A stretch of DNA of 62,397 nucleotides from DASSBR01 sp035688265 (GCA_035688265.1 DASSNE010000043.1:1-62397); one strand, 5' to 3'; counted from the stretch's first letter, positions 9,403-19,193 are shown. Program-made: numbers and translations. The notes: generated from the letters alone by a model not told the origin.

Positions 9403-12252
9403 CTAGAATCGAGCTTCAACGCTCACATACGGAAACCGCCCCGGAATCGGGTACAGGTTCGTGTCGAAGCTGCTGCTCGCCGTCATCGATACCGGTGGCT
9501 GCTTGTCGAATACGTTGCGCACGCCGAAGGTCAGTCGGAGGTTTGCGGGAAGGAAATCGTAGCTCACCTGTACGTCGTGGTAGGTCGTCGCGCCCAGTTT
9601 GTTGCGGGACAAACTGTTATTTTCGAGATCGGGGTACGCGCACAAGCCGAGGTTGGTAAGACTTAGCGGCGTGCCGTCATAGCGGTCGCTGCACTTCTCG
9701 CTCATGTCGCTCAGGTAGCGAACCAGCCAATCCACGGACCATCGGCCCAGCGTCCAATTCACGTTGAGGTTTGACCGGAACAGCGGAAAGCCGGCGATTC
9801 GCCCGAACTCCTGCCCGGAGCGTTCGGTGACAATGGGCTTGGCGCCGCTGGCCCCGTACCCAGTTAGCGTTTCGGTGAACTCGTGCAGGTACGTCGTGCG
9901 CCAGTCGACGCTGAACTGGCCAAAGGCCGTCGGCTGAAACACGTAGCTCACGCCGGCGTCGATTCCGTCTGTCACGACGCTGCCGATGTTGGTCCGCAGA
10001 TTGTGGACGGTGGCGATGGCGCCCGCCCCGGAGCGGTCAATGTCGGCGCAGAAGGATGCTTCGCCGGCGCCGTAGCAGCCCAGCAGTAATTGCTCAGGGT
10101 CGAGCTGCATCACCCTGTTATCGACTTCGATCTTCCAAAAATCGATACTCACAATTAGCGCCGGGACCGCCGACGGGCTGAAGACGACGCCGAAGCCCTC
10201 CGACTTTCCCGTTTCGGGTTCCAGGGCCGGGTTCGCGCCGCTGATGGTGCGGATGCGCGACTCGGACTGCACGTAGCTGGCCGGCACCCCGGCGGCAGCG
10301 CACGCAGCGGCGACACCCGAGGGCGTAGTGGTCGCCGTGTAGTTGCTGCACGGATCGGTGATGGCCGCCGCGCCGACGCTTTTGCCGCCAAACATTTCGC
10401 GGATCGTCGGCGTGCGGAAATCCTTCGACCAGTGGGCCCGGACGAGCCAGTCGTCGGTCGGCTGCCAGCGCAGGCCCGCACGGCCGGCGTTGACGGTGCC
10501 GAAGGTATCGAACGACGCATGGCGGGCTTCGAGGTTGAGCTCGAGCTTGCGCACGAGCGGCAATTCCGCGAGCAGCGGCACGTCCAGCCCGACGTATTCC
10601 GCGTTGACGCTGTAGCCGCCCGAGGCGGGTTCGCCGAAGTCGCCGAACGAATTACCCGCAGCGGTCACCCCGCCGGGAACATCGGCGCCGTCGATGTCGC
10701 GGTGCTGGTATCCAACTTCGAACGACAAGGCACCCGCCGGCAAATCGACAATGGGGCCGGATAAGCGAGCGTTGTACTCGCGCAGGTGCGAGAGCATGCT
10801 GTGGTGGCCGGTGTAGGAAATATAGTCGAGCATTGCCGGCGTTATCGTGCCGCCATTGTACTGGCCGCCGAACACGTTCAGCGGCACGCAGTCGGGATCG
10901 GCGCCGCCCGGACAGTCGCTGGCCGGACCCAGCGCCTGCGCCAGCTTGTTCGTGTTGATCAAGTGGTTGCGCAGCGAATTGAACTGGCTCTTGTTAAAGA
11001 CGTAATTGACATCCCAGCCGATTGAGCCGAGTTTCCCCGGCAGGTGTCCGGAGAAGCCTCCGGTGAAGTAATAAGTATCTACGTCCTCACTGAAATAACG
11101 CGCCTTCGACTCCGTCAGCTGCCGGCTGAACGACAGCAGCGTCGCGTTTGGACCGCTGGCGGTGAGGTCGTAACCGAACGGGTTGTAGGGGTTGGATGCG
11201 GAAATCGAAATCGGGAAAGCCGTGTCGGCGCCAATGTCGATTTCCGACGGCCCGAATCGGTGGTGAGACACGCGGTTGTCATACGCCATCGTCGAATAGA
11301 ACCGCACGTTCGGCAGCAGTTGGTAACTGCCCTGCGCGAACAGCCCCGTCCGTTGCGACGGCGCCAGCAGGTAGTTGGCCAGCTGGTAGTTGTAGTGATC
11401 CGTGATCGGGTTGAACGGCCGGAAGTCGGCGAGGCTGGTCCCCGGCTGGCCGGACTTGACCGTCAAGTCCATGATTTCGCCGGTGTTCGGGTTGCGAACG
11501 ATAAAGCGACCCTGTGACGTGGTCGAGCTGCCGCGGGTGGTGCCGGTGCCGTAGCGGGGCACCGCGCTGATGGCGCGGTCGCCGGCGAATACCGGCTCCT
11601 GGTTGAAATACGAGCCATTCAGCACCACGTGGCCGCGGTCCGAACCGGTGCCGATCGTGAAGCTGTAGGCTTCGGTTGTGCCGTCGTGGTGGCCGCCTTC
11701 GACATACTCGCCATAGTGGGCGCTGGCTTCGACGCCCGAGAAGTTCCGGCGGGTAACCAGGTTGATGACGCCGGTGATGGCCCCGGAACCGAAACGAGCG
11801 GAATGCCCGCCCTTGTAGATTTCAATATGGTCGATTATGGCCAGCGGAATCGTGCTGAGGTCGACGTCGCCTTTCAGGCTGGTCATCCAGCGGTGACCGT
11901 TGACCAGAACCAGAACGCGCTCGCTGCCGAGGTTGCGCAGGGCTACGTTAGTCTCACCGGTGCCCCGGAAATTCGCAGTGGCGTTGGTGGCGGCGCCGGC
12001 GATCGTGAGCCGCGCGAGCACCTCTTCGACCGTTTTCAGGCCGGTCGCCTCGATGTCGGCATGGTCGATCGTCAGCACCGGGGTCGCGTTCTCGAGCGCG
12101 AACGGCTGAAGCGGATGCCCGGTCACCGTCAAGCGACCCACCTCGGGCGTGGTGCTCGCCGCCGGCGTGGCCGCATGGGCGAGACCGGCGACCACCAGGC
12201 CGGCTGTCAGGCTGACGCCGCAGGCGCGGCGAAGTCTGTTTGTATAATGCAC
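9403..12252 (-). CDS. TonB-dependent outer-membrane receptor
   Basis: Outer-membrane active transporter, 949 residues from GTG 12252, which has AAGGAAAG about 4 bases upstream and starts a clean signal peptide (LRRACGVSLTAGLVVAGLAHA). A longer in-frame start at 12327 would lack a signal and overlap the divergent gene. The plug domain is visible (VLTIDHADIEATGLKTVEEVL, NVALRNLGSERVLVLVNGHRW, IEIYKGGHSARFGSGAITGVINLVTRR). A 22-strand barrel region follows, ending in VSVEARF with the terminal Phe typical of barrels. The substrate cannot be read from the sequence. No TonB or ExbBD gene is adjacent, and the nearest ExbBD genes are at 48-54 kb. Confidence 0.94.
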   Translation of the reverse strand: MHYTNRLRRACGVSLTAGLVVAGLAHAATPAASTTPEVGRLTVTGHPLQPFALENATPVLTIDHADIEATGLKTVEEVLARLTIAGAATNATANFRGTGETNVALRNLGSERVLVLVNGHRWMTSLKGDVDLSTIPLAIIDHIEIYKGGHSARFGSGAITGVINLVTRRNFSGVEASAHYGEYVEGGHHDGTTEAYSFTIGTGSDRGHVVLNGSYFNQEPVFAGDRAISAVPRYGTGTTRGSSTTSQGRFIVRNPNTGEIMDLTVKSGQPGTSLADFRPFNPITDHYNYQLANYLLAPSQRTGLFAQGSYQLLPNVRFYSTMAYDNRVSHHRFGPSEIDIGADTAFPISISASNPYNPFGYDLTASGPNATLLSFSRQLTESKARYFSEDVDTYYFTGGFSGHLPGKLGSIGWDVNYVFNKSQFNSLRNHLINTNKLAQALGPASDCPGGADPDCVPLNVFGGQYNGGTITPAMLDYISYTGHHSMLSHLREYNARLSGPIVDLPAGALSFEVGYQHRDIDGADVPGGVTAAGNSFGDFGEPASGGYSVNAEYVGLDVPLLAELPLVRKLELNLEARHASFDTFGTVNAGRAGLRWQPTDDWLVRAHWSKDFRTPTIREMFGGKSVGAAAITDPCSNYTATTTPSGVAAACAAAGVPASYVQSESRIRTISGANPALEPETGKSEGFGVVFSPSAVPALIVSIDFWKIEVDNRVMQLDPEQLLLGCYGAGEASFCADIDRSGAGAIATVHNLRTNIGSVVTDGIDAGVSYVFQPTAFGQFSVDWRTTYLHEFTETLTGYGASGAKPIVTERSGQEFGRIAGFPLFRSNLNVNWTLGRWSVDWLVRYLSDMSEKCSDRYDGTPLSLTNLGLCAYPDLENNSLSRNKLGATTYHDVQVSYDFLPANLRLTFGVRNVFDKQPPVSMTASSSFDTNLYPIPGRFPYVSVEARF

Positions 12253-12325
12253 GTATCTTTCCTTTTGTTGGCAAACCCGCCGCGGTTGTTTAGGCGGTGA
12301 AGGGTACCAAAAGTTCAGGATGTTC

Positions 12326-13921
12326 ATGAACTACGATGCCATCATCATCGGCGGCGGCCACAACGGCCTGACATGCGCGTGCTACCTCGCGCGCGCGGGA
12401 CTCAGGGTGGCGGTGTTCGAGCGGCGACCGGTGGTCGGGGGCGCGGCGGTCACTGAAGAGTTTTATCCGGGTTTTCGCAACTCCGTCGCGAGCTACACCG
12501 TCAGCCTGCTGAATCCGAAAGTCATTCGCGACCTGCGGCTCGCCGAGCACGGCCTGCGTATCGTGCCGCGGCGGGCGAACAACTTTCTGCCGCTTGCCGA
12601 TGGCCGTGCGCTGACGCTGACCGGCGAAGCACAGGCCGATCAGCGCGAGGTGGCGCGATTCTCGGAGCGCGATGCCGCGGCGCTGCCGCGTTACGGCGCG
12701 ATGCTCGGTGCCATCGCGGACCTGTTGCGCGAGCAGATACTCAAGACGCCGCCGAACAGCGGCGGCGGTATCGCGGACCTGCTGCGCGCCGTCTCGCTCG
12801 GGCGGCACTTCGAAAAGTTGCCGATCGCGACGCGCCGCGACGTGCTGGCGCTGTTCACCAAAAGCGCGGGCGAGATGCTCGACGGCTGGTTCGAATCGGA
12901 CCCGATCAAGGCGGTGTTCGGCTTCGACTCCATCGTCGGCAATTTCGCCAGTCCCTACACGCCCGGCTCCGCATACGTATTGCTGCACCACGTGTTCGGC
13001 GAAGTGAACGGCCGCCAGGGCGTCTGGGGGCACGCAATCGGCGGCATGGGCGCAATCACCCGGGCGATGGCGGCCGAAGCGCGGCGGCTGGGCGTCGACG
13101 TGCACACCGAGACGCCGGTCGCGCGGGTCGATGTCAGGCACGGTCGCGCGGCGGGCGTGACGCTGGTGGACGGCCGCGAGTTTCGCGCCCGCGCCGTCGC
13201 GGCGAACGTCAACCCGAAGCTGTTGTACCTCGGACTGATGGACGGCGCCGAACTGGAAGCGGATTTCGTCGAGCGCATCCGCCGATACCGCTGCGAATCC
13301 GCAACCTTCCGGATGAATGTCGCACTATCGGAACTGCCGCGATTTACAGGTCTGCCGGACGGGCCGCAACCGCAGCACAGCGCCGGCATCATCATTGCGC
13401 CGTCACTCAAATACATGGATGCCGCCTGGCGCGACGCAAGCGATGAGGGATGGTCGCGCCAACCGGTGGTCGAGATGGTGATTCCAAGTACGCTCGACGA
13501 CACCCTCGCGCCGCCGGGGCAGCACGTCGCCAGCCTGTTCTGCCAGCATTTTCGCTACAAGTTGCCGCAGGGGCGGCGCTGGGACGATGAGCGCGATGCG
13601 GCGGCCGACCGGATTATCGAGACCGTCAACGACTACGCGCCGAACTTCAAGGCCAGCGTGCTGGGCCGGCAAACGTTGTCGCCGCTCGACCTGGAGCGCA
13701 AATTCGGCCTGATCGGCGGCGACATTTTCCACGGCGCGCTGAGCTTGGACCAGTTGTTCAGCGGGCGCCCGGTGCTGGGCCACGGTGATTATCGCGGCCC
13801 GATTGCGGGCTTGTACATGTGCGGATCAGGCGCGCATCCGGGCGGCGGCGTGACGGGCGCGCCGGGGCACAATGCAGCCAGGGAGATTCTTCACGACTTC
13901 CGCTGGCGGCGGATTCGGTAA
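12326..13921 (+). CDS. FAD-dependent oxidoreductase, PYROXD2/phytoene-desaturase-like
   Basis: Flavoprotein oxidoreductase of 531 residues. The N-terminal FAD-binding motif is MNYDAIIIGGGHNGLTCACYLARAG with an acidic end (FERRP), and the C-terminal FAD segment is GLYMCGSGAHPGGGVTGAPGHNAA. These are the two signatures of the CrtI/PYROXD2 group. ATG 12326 is chosen because AGGA lies 5 bases upstream; ATG 12320 is in frame but overlaps that site. No carotenoid genes are nearby, so carotenoid desaturation is unlikely. The substrate is unknown. The gene is divergent from the TonB-dependent receptor and converges on the E1 gene. Confidence 0.9.
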   Translation: MNYDAIIIGGGHNGLTCACYLARAGLRVAVFERRPVVGGAAVTEEFYPGFRNSVASYTVSLLNPKVIRDLRLAEHGLRIVPRRANNFLPLADGRALTLTGEAQADQREVARFSERDAAALPRYGAMLGAIADLLREQILKTPPNSGGGIADLLRAVSLGRHFEKLPIATRRDVLALFTKSAGEMLDGWFESDPIKAVFGFDSIVGNFASPYTPGSAYVLLHHVFGEVNGRQGVWGHAIGGMGAITRAMAAEARRLGVDVHTETPVARVDVRHGRAAGVTLVDGREFRARAVAANVNPKLLYLGLMDGAELEADFVERIRRYRCESATFRMNVALSELPRFTGLPDGPQPQHSAGIIIAPSLKYMDAAWRDASDEGWSRQPVVEMVIPSTLDDTLAPPGQHVASLFCQHFRYKLPQGRRWDDERDAAADRIIETVNDYAPNFKASVLGRQTLSPLDLERKFGLIGGDIFHGALSLDQLFSGRPVLGHGDYRGPIAGLYMCGSGAHPGGGVTGAPGHNAAREILHDFRWRRIR

Positions 13922-13941
13922 GAAGGGATAAGAAAAAAGCA

Positions 13942-16200
13942 TCAGCCGCCAAGCATTTCGCGCGCCGCCGCGAAAATATCTTCTTCCGAAGGCAGCACCA
14001 GATTCGCCGCGTCGGCCAACGGAATAAAGCTGTCTTCGCCGGCAACGCGACGCTTCTGCACGCCGGGTGCGGCGTGTTCGTCTATCGCCGTGAAGATTTC
14101 TTCCGCGATACCGCCGGTGCGGCGGCCTTCGTCGACGACCAGCACTTTGCCGATGTCGTTGGCATGCTGGGCGATCTGCTCGACGTTGAGCGGCTTGAGC
14201 CAGCGAAGATCAAGCACGCGAATCTTTTTGCCGGTCTCGTCTTCGATATGTTTGGCGACGCGCAGCGACATGACCACGCCGTTGCCATAGGTAACGATCA
14301 GCAGGTCTTTCGCCTTGGGGTTGTACACGCGGCCTTCACCGAGCGGCACGGCGCGGTCCGGCGTCGGATAATCAAACACCCAGCCGCCGTCCTTCGGCTC
14401 GTGCAGGTCTTTCGTCATGTAGAGCGCGATCGGCTCGAGGAACGTGACCACGCGGCCATCGATCTTTGCGAGCGCCATACAGGTGCGCAGCATCATGGCG
14501 GCATCGTCGCCGCGGCTCGGGCAGGCGACGATCAGACCCGGAATATCGCGCAGCGCCGTCGTGCTGTTGTCGTTATGGAAGTGGCCGCCGAAGCCTTTCT
14601 GGTAGCCGAGCGAGGCGATGCGCGCGACCATCCCGTTGCGGTACTGGTTGTTGGAAAAGAACTGCATCGACGCCGCTTCGCCGCGAATCTGGTCGCAGGC
14701 GTTGTGCAGATAGGCGAGATACTGGATTTCCGGGATCGGCAGCAGGCCCATGTACGCGGCGCCCTGCGCCATGCCGAGAATGGTCTGTTCGTCGAGCAGC
14801 GTGTTGAACACGCGCGCCGACTTGAAGATTTTCATCAGTCCGGTGGTGACGGTGTAGACGCCGCCTTTCTGCGCCACGTCCTCGCCGAAAATGGTCGCCT
14901 CCGGGTACTTCGCCATCAGGTCGGCGAGCGCGCGGTTGATCTGGATCGCGAGATGGCGCGGCGGATCGTTTTCCGGCAGGCGACCGGCGAAGGTTTTGTC
15001 GCGCGCATCATCGTAATCGGCGCGCGTCGCTTCCGTATTGACTTCGTGCGGGTGATACGGCGCGAGCGGTGTCATCACCGCTTTGGCGCTGGTCAGCTTG
15101 GGCCGACCGGCCGCTTTCGCGGCGGCCGCAGCGACGCGCTCGCGGGCCGCTTCGTAACGTTCGACGATTTCAGCCGGCTTCAGCAAGCCGGTTTCCAGTG
15201 CGGTTTCCGCGCTCATCAGCAACGGGTCCTGCGCTTCGATCGCCTCGACTGCCTCGACCGAGCGATATTCCGTTTCGAAATCGGTGCCGGCATGGCCGAG
15301 CAACCGCTTCATGCGCAGGTGCAGGAATACCGGCGCGCGATGGGCGCGACACCAGTCGATGGCTGCGTTCGCGACGGCATAGGTGTCGACGAGATCGAGG
15401 CCGTCCGCCTGGAAATATTTCAGCCCCGGGCGCGTCTTGAAGTTGGCTTCGATCCAACCGGCCGGCGTGCTCACCGAAATACCGGTATCGTTGTCCTCGC
15501 AGACGAACACGATTGGCGCGGGCAGCTTCTGATATGCCGTCCACTGCGCGGCGTTGAACGCGCCCAGCGCCGTGCTGTGATTGGCGCTCGCATCGCCGAA
15601 GCTCGCGAGCACGATGCTGTCCGCCGGCACGGGCAAGCCTGCTTTGAGGCGCGCGGACTGTGCGATCGCAATCGCAGTGCCGACCGCTTTCGGCAAGTGG
15701 CTCGCGATGGTACTGGTCTGCGGCGGCACCCATAACGGCACGCTGCCCCAGACCTTGTGCCGGCCGCCGGAGATCGGATCCTCGGCGCTCGCGGCGAGCG
15801 ACAGCGCCGTGTCGTAGACCGGATCGATGCCCGGCACGTGGCGCGCCCGCTCCATCATGAAGCCGCCGCTGCGGTAGTGCAGAAACGCCGGATCGGTGTG
15901 GCGGGCCACGCGCGCGACCGCCGCGTTGCATTCGTGGCCCGAGCTGCCGATCGTGTAGAAGCCCTCATTGCGCAGCCGCATCGCGCGCGCGATCAGGTCG
16001 AGGTGCCGGGAGAGCAGTTGGGATTCGAACAATTCGAGGAAGGCCGCGCCGGTCAGTGGGCTGCCGTCGACGAGCGGCGCATCGAGCGCCGGCCGCGGCG
16101 GCTGGTCCTCGTCCCAGGACTCGACGAAGGCGGTGAAGTTGTTATCGACGATTTCGGCGCGGTTAATGGCGCGCGCGACGGATTTGTTGGCGGCGCTCAT
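13942..16200 (-). CDS. Fused alpha+beta 2-oxoacid dehydrogenase E1 component
   Basis: 752-residue protein that joins an E1-alpha-like TPP domain (about 50-330) and an E1-beta-like domain (about 400-752). In the family it decarboxylates a 2-oxoacid and passes the acyl group to lipoyl-E2. Alpha-type segments: IGSSGHECNAAVA, FLHYRSGGFMMER and the TPP/Mg2+ region starting GDASANHS and ending CEDND. Beta-type segments: TIFGEDVAQKGGVYTVT with the catalytic Glu, NTLLDEQTILGMAQGAAYMG, and VVDEGRRTGG. The TPP motif departs from GDG...ENN. No E2 or E3 gene is nearby. The start overlaps the stop of the upstream acyl-CoA dehydrogenase by one base (TAATG), so the two form an operon. This suggests branched-chain or other amino-acid catabolism. 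Confidence 0.9.
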   Translation of the reverse strand: MSAANKSVARAINRAEIVDNNFTAFVESWDEDQPPRPALDAPLVDGSPLTGAAFLELFESQLLSRHLDLIARAMRLRNEGFYTIGSSGHECNAAVARVARHTDPAFLHYRSGGFMMERARHVPGIDPVYDTALSLAASAEDPISGGRHKVWGSVPLWVPPQTSTIASHLPKAVGTAIAIAQSARLKAGLPVPADSIVLASFGDASANHSTALGAFNAAQWTAYQKLPAPIVFVCEDNDTGISVSTPAGWIEANFKTRPGLKYFQADGLDLVDTYAVANAAIDWCRAHRAPVFLHLRMKRLLGHAGTDFETEYRSVEAVEAIEAQDPLLMSAETALETGLLKPAEIVERYEAARERVAAAAAKAAGRPKLTSAKAVMTPLAPYHPHEVNTEATRADYDDARDKTFAGRLPENDPPRHLAIQINRALADLMAKYPEATIFGEDVAQKGGVYTVTTGLMKIFKSARVFNTLLDEQTILGMAQGAAYMGLLPIPEIQYLAYLHNACDQIRGEAASMQFFSNNQYRNGMVARIASLGYQKGFGGHFHNDNSTTALRDIPGLIVACPSRGDDAAMMLRTCMALAKIDGRVVTFLEPIALYMTKDLHEPKDGGWVFDYPTPDRAVPLGEGRVYNPKAKDLLIVTYGNGVVMSLRVAKHIEDETGKKIRVLDLRWLKPLNVEQIAQHANDIGKVLVVDEGRRTGGIAEEIFTAIDEHAAPGVQKRRVAGEDSFIPLADAANLVLPSEEDIFAAAREMLGG

Positions 16201-17363
16201 TAAAAAGCCGACACTCCGGTGATTTCCTTGCCGACCACCAACTGATGGACGGACTCGGTCCCTTCATAGGTGATCACGCTTTCCAGATTCAATGCATGGC
16301 GAATCGGGCAGAACTCGGTGGTGATGCCACTGCCGCCGAGCATGTCGCGCGCCTCGCGAGCGATGTCGAGCGCCATCCGGACGTTGTTCCACTTCGCCAT
16401 CGACACCTGTGTCGGGTGCAACTGCCCCTGGTCCTTGAGCTGGCCGAGGCGAATCGCCAGTACCTGCGCCATGGTGATGCGCCGCGCCATGTCGGCGAGG
16501 CGGAGCTGGACCAACTGCGTGTGGTCGAGCGTCTTGCCGAACAGCTCGCGCGTCTTCACGTATTCGCGCACCTCGTCGTAGCAGGCGAGCGCGGCGCCGA
16601 TCGCGCCCCAGGCGATGCCGTAGCGCGCCTGCGTCAGGCACGACAGCGGGCCCTTGAGGCCCTTGACGCCGGGCAGCATGTTCGCTTCCGGGACGTGCAC
16701 GTTGTCGAAGTACAGTGCCGAGGTGATCGACGCGCGCAGCGACATCTTGTGATGCACCTCCGGCGCGTCGAAGCCCTTCATGTCCTTTTCGACCAGGAAG
16801 CCGCGCACGCCGTCGTCGGTCATCGCCCAGACGACGGCGACGTCGGCGATCGAGCCGTTGGTGATCCACATCTTGGCGCCATTCAGCACCCAGTCGCCGC
16901 CCTGCTTTTTGGCGACCGTCTTCATGTTCGACGGGTCGGAGCCGCCGTGCGGCTCGGTGAGGCCGAAGCAGCCGATCGCCTCGGCCGCGGCCATCGCCGG
17001 CAGCCAGCGCTCTTTCTGCTCCTCGGACCCGTAAGCGTGAATCGGGAACATGACGAGGCTTGACTGTACCGACGCGAAACTGCGCAGACCGCTGTCGCCG
17101 CGCTCCAGTTCCTGGCAGATCAGCCCGTACGCGGTGCCGGACAACCCGGCGCAACCGTAGCCCTCGATCGAACTGCCGAGAATGCCGAGCTTGGCCATTT
17201 CCGGCACCAGTTCTTTGGGAAAGCGCGCGGCCTCGAAGGCCTCGGCGACCACCGGCAGGGCCTGCTCGTCGATAAAGCGGGCGACGGTGTCGGCCACCAT
17301 CTGCTCGTCTTCGCCCAGCATCGCGCGCACATCGTACAGATCGGAAGGGTTCAGCGATCTCAC
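16200..17363 (-). CDS. gcdH: Acyl-CoA dehydrogenase, glutaryl-CoA dehydrogenase-like
   Basis: FAD enzyme of 387 residues that oxidises (and in glutaryl-CoA dehydrogenase also decarboxylates) an acyl-CoA. Segments close to GcdH are GLRSFASVQSSLVMFPIHAYGSEEQK, CFGLTEPHGGSDPSNM, the flavin-contact segment KMWITNGSIADV, CLTQARYGIAWGAIGAA, ARDMLGGSGITTEFCPIRH and TYEGTESVHQLVVG, which carries the catalytic Glu. It is the first gene of a two-gene operon with the fused E1. Lysine or tryptophan degradation through glutaryl-CoA fits the family, but the E1 partner leaves open another dicarboxylic or branched acyl-CoA. Confidence 0.85.
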   Translation of the reverse strand: MRSLNPSDLYDVRAMLGEDEQMVADTVARFIDEQALPVVAEAFEAARFPKELVPEMAKLGILGSSIEGYGCAGLSGTAYGLICQELERGDSGLRSFASVQSSLVMFPIHAYGSEEQKERWLPAMAAAEAIGCFGLTEPHGGSDPSNMKTVAKKQGGDWVLNGAKMWITNGSIADVAVVWAMTDDGVRGFLVEKDMKGFDAPEVHHKMSLRASITSALYFDNVHVPEANMLPGVKGLKGPLSCLTQARYGIAWGAIGAALACYDEVREYVKTRELFGKTLDHTQLVQLRLADMARRITMAQVLAIRLGQLKDQGQLHPTQVSMAKWNNVRMALDIAREARDMLGGSGITTEFCPIRHALNLESVITYEGTESVHQLVVGKEITGVSAF

Positions 17364-17446
17364 CTAAATCTCCCAGACAAGAGAAGAAGTCGTTCGGGTA
17401 AAACCGCTATGATAGCCGAAGTGTCTAGCCATTCCGAGGGAGCGAC

Positions 17447-18055
17447 ATGTTCCGGGGCCTGGTATTCGCGCTGGTTTTCATCGCCGGCTACAGCGTCATG
17501 TCGATCGAGCTGCTCGGTGGACGCATCCTCGCGCCGTACTTCGGCAACAGCATTTACGTGTGGGGCAGCATCATCAGCGTCTTCATGCTGGCGCTCGCGC
17601 TTGGCTATCTCGCCGGCGGCCAGTTGTCGCTGAGGCGGCCGAGCCTGCGCAAGCTGGGGCTGGTATTCGTTCTCGCCGCCGCAGCGATCGTGCCGCTGGT
17701 GCTGTTTGCGGAGCCGGTCATGCAATGGATTTTCGCGAGCATTTACGACCCGCGCTACGGCTCGCTGTGCGCGGCGCTGCTGCTGTTCCTGCTGCCGACG
17801 TTGATACTCGGTGTCATATCGCCCTATGCTATTCGCCTGTTGGTGGCGACCACCGCCGAAAGCGGCCAGACAGCCGGCAAGCTGTACTTCGTGTCCACGC
17901 TCGGCAGTGCTCTCGGTACGCTCGCGACGTCGTTTTACCTGGTGCTGTACTTCGAAGTGAACCACATCCTTCTCGCGCTGGCCGGCATCCTGCTGTTGGG
18001 TGGAGTCGCAGCGTGGTCGGCCCGCACGCCGAGCGCGGCGCCGGAGCCGACATGA
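17447..18055 (+). CDS. Integral membrane half of a split spermidine-synthase-like protein
   Basis: 202 residues with about six hydrophobic segments (LVFALVFIAGYSVMSIELL, WGSIISVFMLALALGYLAGG, LGLVFVLAAAAIVPLVLFA, ALLLFLLPTLILGVISPYAI and two more). The MSIELLGGRILAPYFGNSIYVWGSII and SPYAIRLL segments are those of the membrane domain usually fused in front of bacterial polyamine-aminopropyltransferase-like proteins. GAGGGAG at 17436-17442 supports the start. It overlaps the next gene by 4 bases (ATGA), so the two halves are translated together. Function unknown. Confidence 0.87.
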   Translation: MFRGLVFALVFIAGYSVMSIELLGGRILAPYFGNSIYVWGSIISVFMLALALGYLAGGQLSLRRPSLRKLGLVFVLAAAAIVPLVLFAEPVMQWIFASIYDPRYGSLCAALLLFLLPTLILGVISPYAIRLLVATTAESGQTAGKLYFVSTLGSALGTLATSFYLVLYFEVNHILLALAGILLLGGVAAWSARTPSAAPEPT

Positions 18056-18954
18056 GACTGCGCCTGTTCGCAGTCGCGGCCGGGCTGCTGCTGGCTCCGG
18101 CGCTGCTGCACGCCCAGGTCATCTACAAGAAAACGTCGCTGTACCGCAACATCGTCGTGACCGACGATGGCCATATGCGCTGCCTCAAGTTTTCGGTGCA
18201 CCGTCACGTGCCGCTGGAGCAGTCCTGCATTTACGACTTCAACCGCGACGAGATGGTGTTCCCGTACACCGAGTATGCGATGAGCGGCGTGATTCTCGAC
18301 CCGCATCCGCAGCGCATCCTGATTGCCGGGTTGGGCGGCGCCGTGCTGCCGTACGCACTGCACGAGCTATACCCGAAGGCGCGGATCGACACGGTTGAAA
18401 TCGACCCGGCGGTGGTCGATGTCGCCAAACGCTTTTTCGATTACCACCCGACGGGGACGCAGCACGTCATCGTCAGCGACGCACGCGTTTATATAAAGCA
18501 TGCGATCGCGCGCGGCGAGCACTACGACATGATCATTCTCGACGCGTTTAACGGCGACTATATTCCGCCGCACCTGATGACGGTCGAGTTTTTGCGGGAA
18601 TGCCGCAAGCTGCTTCGACTGAATGGTGTGCTGGTGGCGAACACCTTTTCGTCGAGCAAGCTCTACGACAGCGAATCGGTGACTTATAAGAAGGCGTTTG
18701 GCTGGTTCCTGAACGTCAAAGGGTTGAGTGGCAACCGGATCATTCTGACGCGGAAAGGCAAGCCGGTTACGCCGGCCGAACTGCGAAACGAGGCGGCTGA
18801 TTACCCGCACGACTTGGGACACTTTGGTATTGATATCGAGCATATTGCCGGGTTGGCGAGTGACAAGGTGGATTGGAACACGGATGCGCCGGTTTTGACT
18901 GATCAGTATGCGCCGGTGAATTTGTTGAATGGGCCTCGTGGGCGGGCTCATTAG
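18052..18954 (+). CDS. Spermidine-synthase-like methyltransferase-fold protein with signal sequence
   Basis: 300 residues. The nucleotide-binding Rossmann segment ILIAGLGGAVLPYALHELYPKARIDTVEIDPAVVDVAKRFF and the downstream MIILDAFNGDYIPPHLMTVEFL are typical of the spermidine synthase superfamily. The N-terminus MRLRLFAVAAGLLLAPALLHA looks like a cleavable signal or membrane anchor, which is odd for an enzyme using decarboxylated S-adenosylmethionine, so a role as a true aminopropyltransferase is doubtful. It is translationally coupled to the membrane protein upstream and followed 2 bases later by the second composite repeat. Confidence 0.85.
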   Translation: MRLRLFAVAAGLLLAPALLHAQVIYKKTSLYRNIVVTDDGHMRCLKFSVHRHVPLEQSCIYDFNRDEMVFPYTEYAMSGVILDPHPQRILIAGLGGAVLPYALHELYPKARIDTVEIDPAVVDVAKRFFDYHPTGTQHVIVSDARVYIKHAIARGEHYDMIILDAFNGDYIPPHLMTVEFLRECRKLLRLNGVLVANTFSSSKLYDSESVTYKKAFGWFLNVKGLSGNRIILTRKGKPVTPAELRNEAADYPHDLGHFGIDIEHIAGLASDKVDWNTDAPVLTDQYAPVNLLNGPRGRAH

Positions 18955-19094
18955 GGGTTGAGTCGCCTGCGGCGACGGGCTGAATTGATACCGGTATCCG
19001 GCCCGGCAGCCGGGTTACTTTCCTTACGGGGAAAGTAACCAAAGCCACTGCTCATGGAGCTTGGTCCGAAGTGCATCCCTGCACTTCGGACTTC

Positions 19095-19193
19095 CCGAAG
19101 ATCGGGCTGAAAAAGGGGGCCGGAACAGAACTCACGCGTCCATGCGCTCGGACAATGTTCCTTGTTTCCCCCCTTTTTCAGCCCGATCTTCGG
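19095..19193. repeat. Perfect 25-base inverted repeat of unit 3
   Basis: Arms 19095-19119 and 19169-19193 are exact reverse complements with a 49-base loop. Against unit 2 three arm positions differ, and all three are compensated in the partner arm. Confidence 0.95.

Noticed and set aside
13819..15735. Open frame of over 600 codons antisense to the fused E1 gene
   Set aside because: No recognisable domain, and it spans the convergent end of two well-supported genes.
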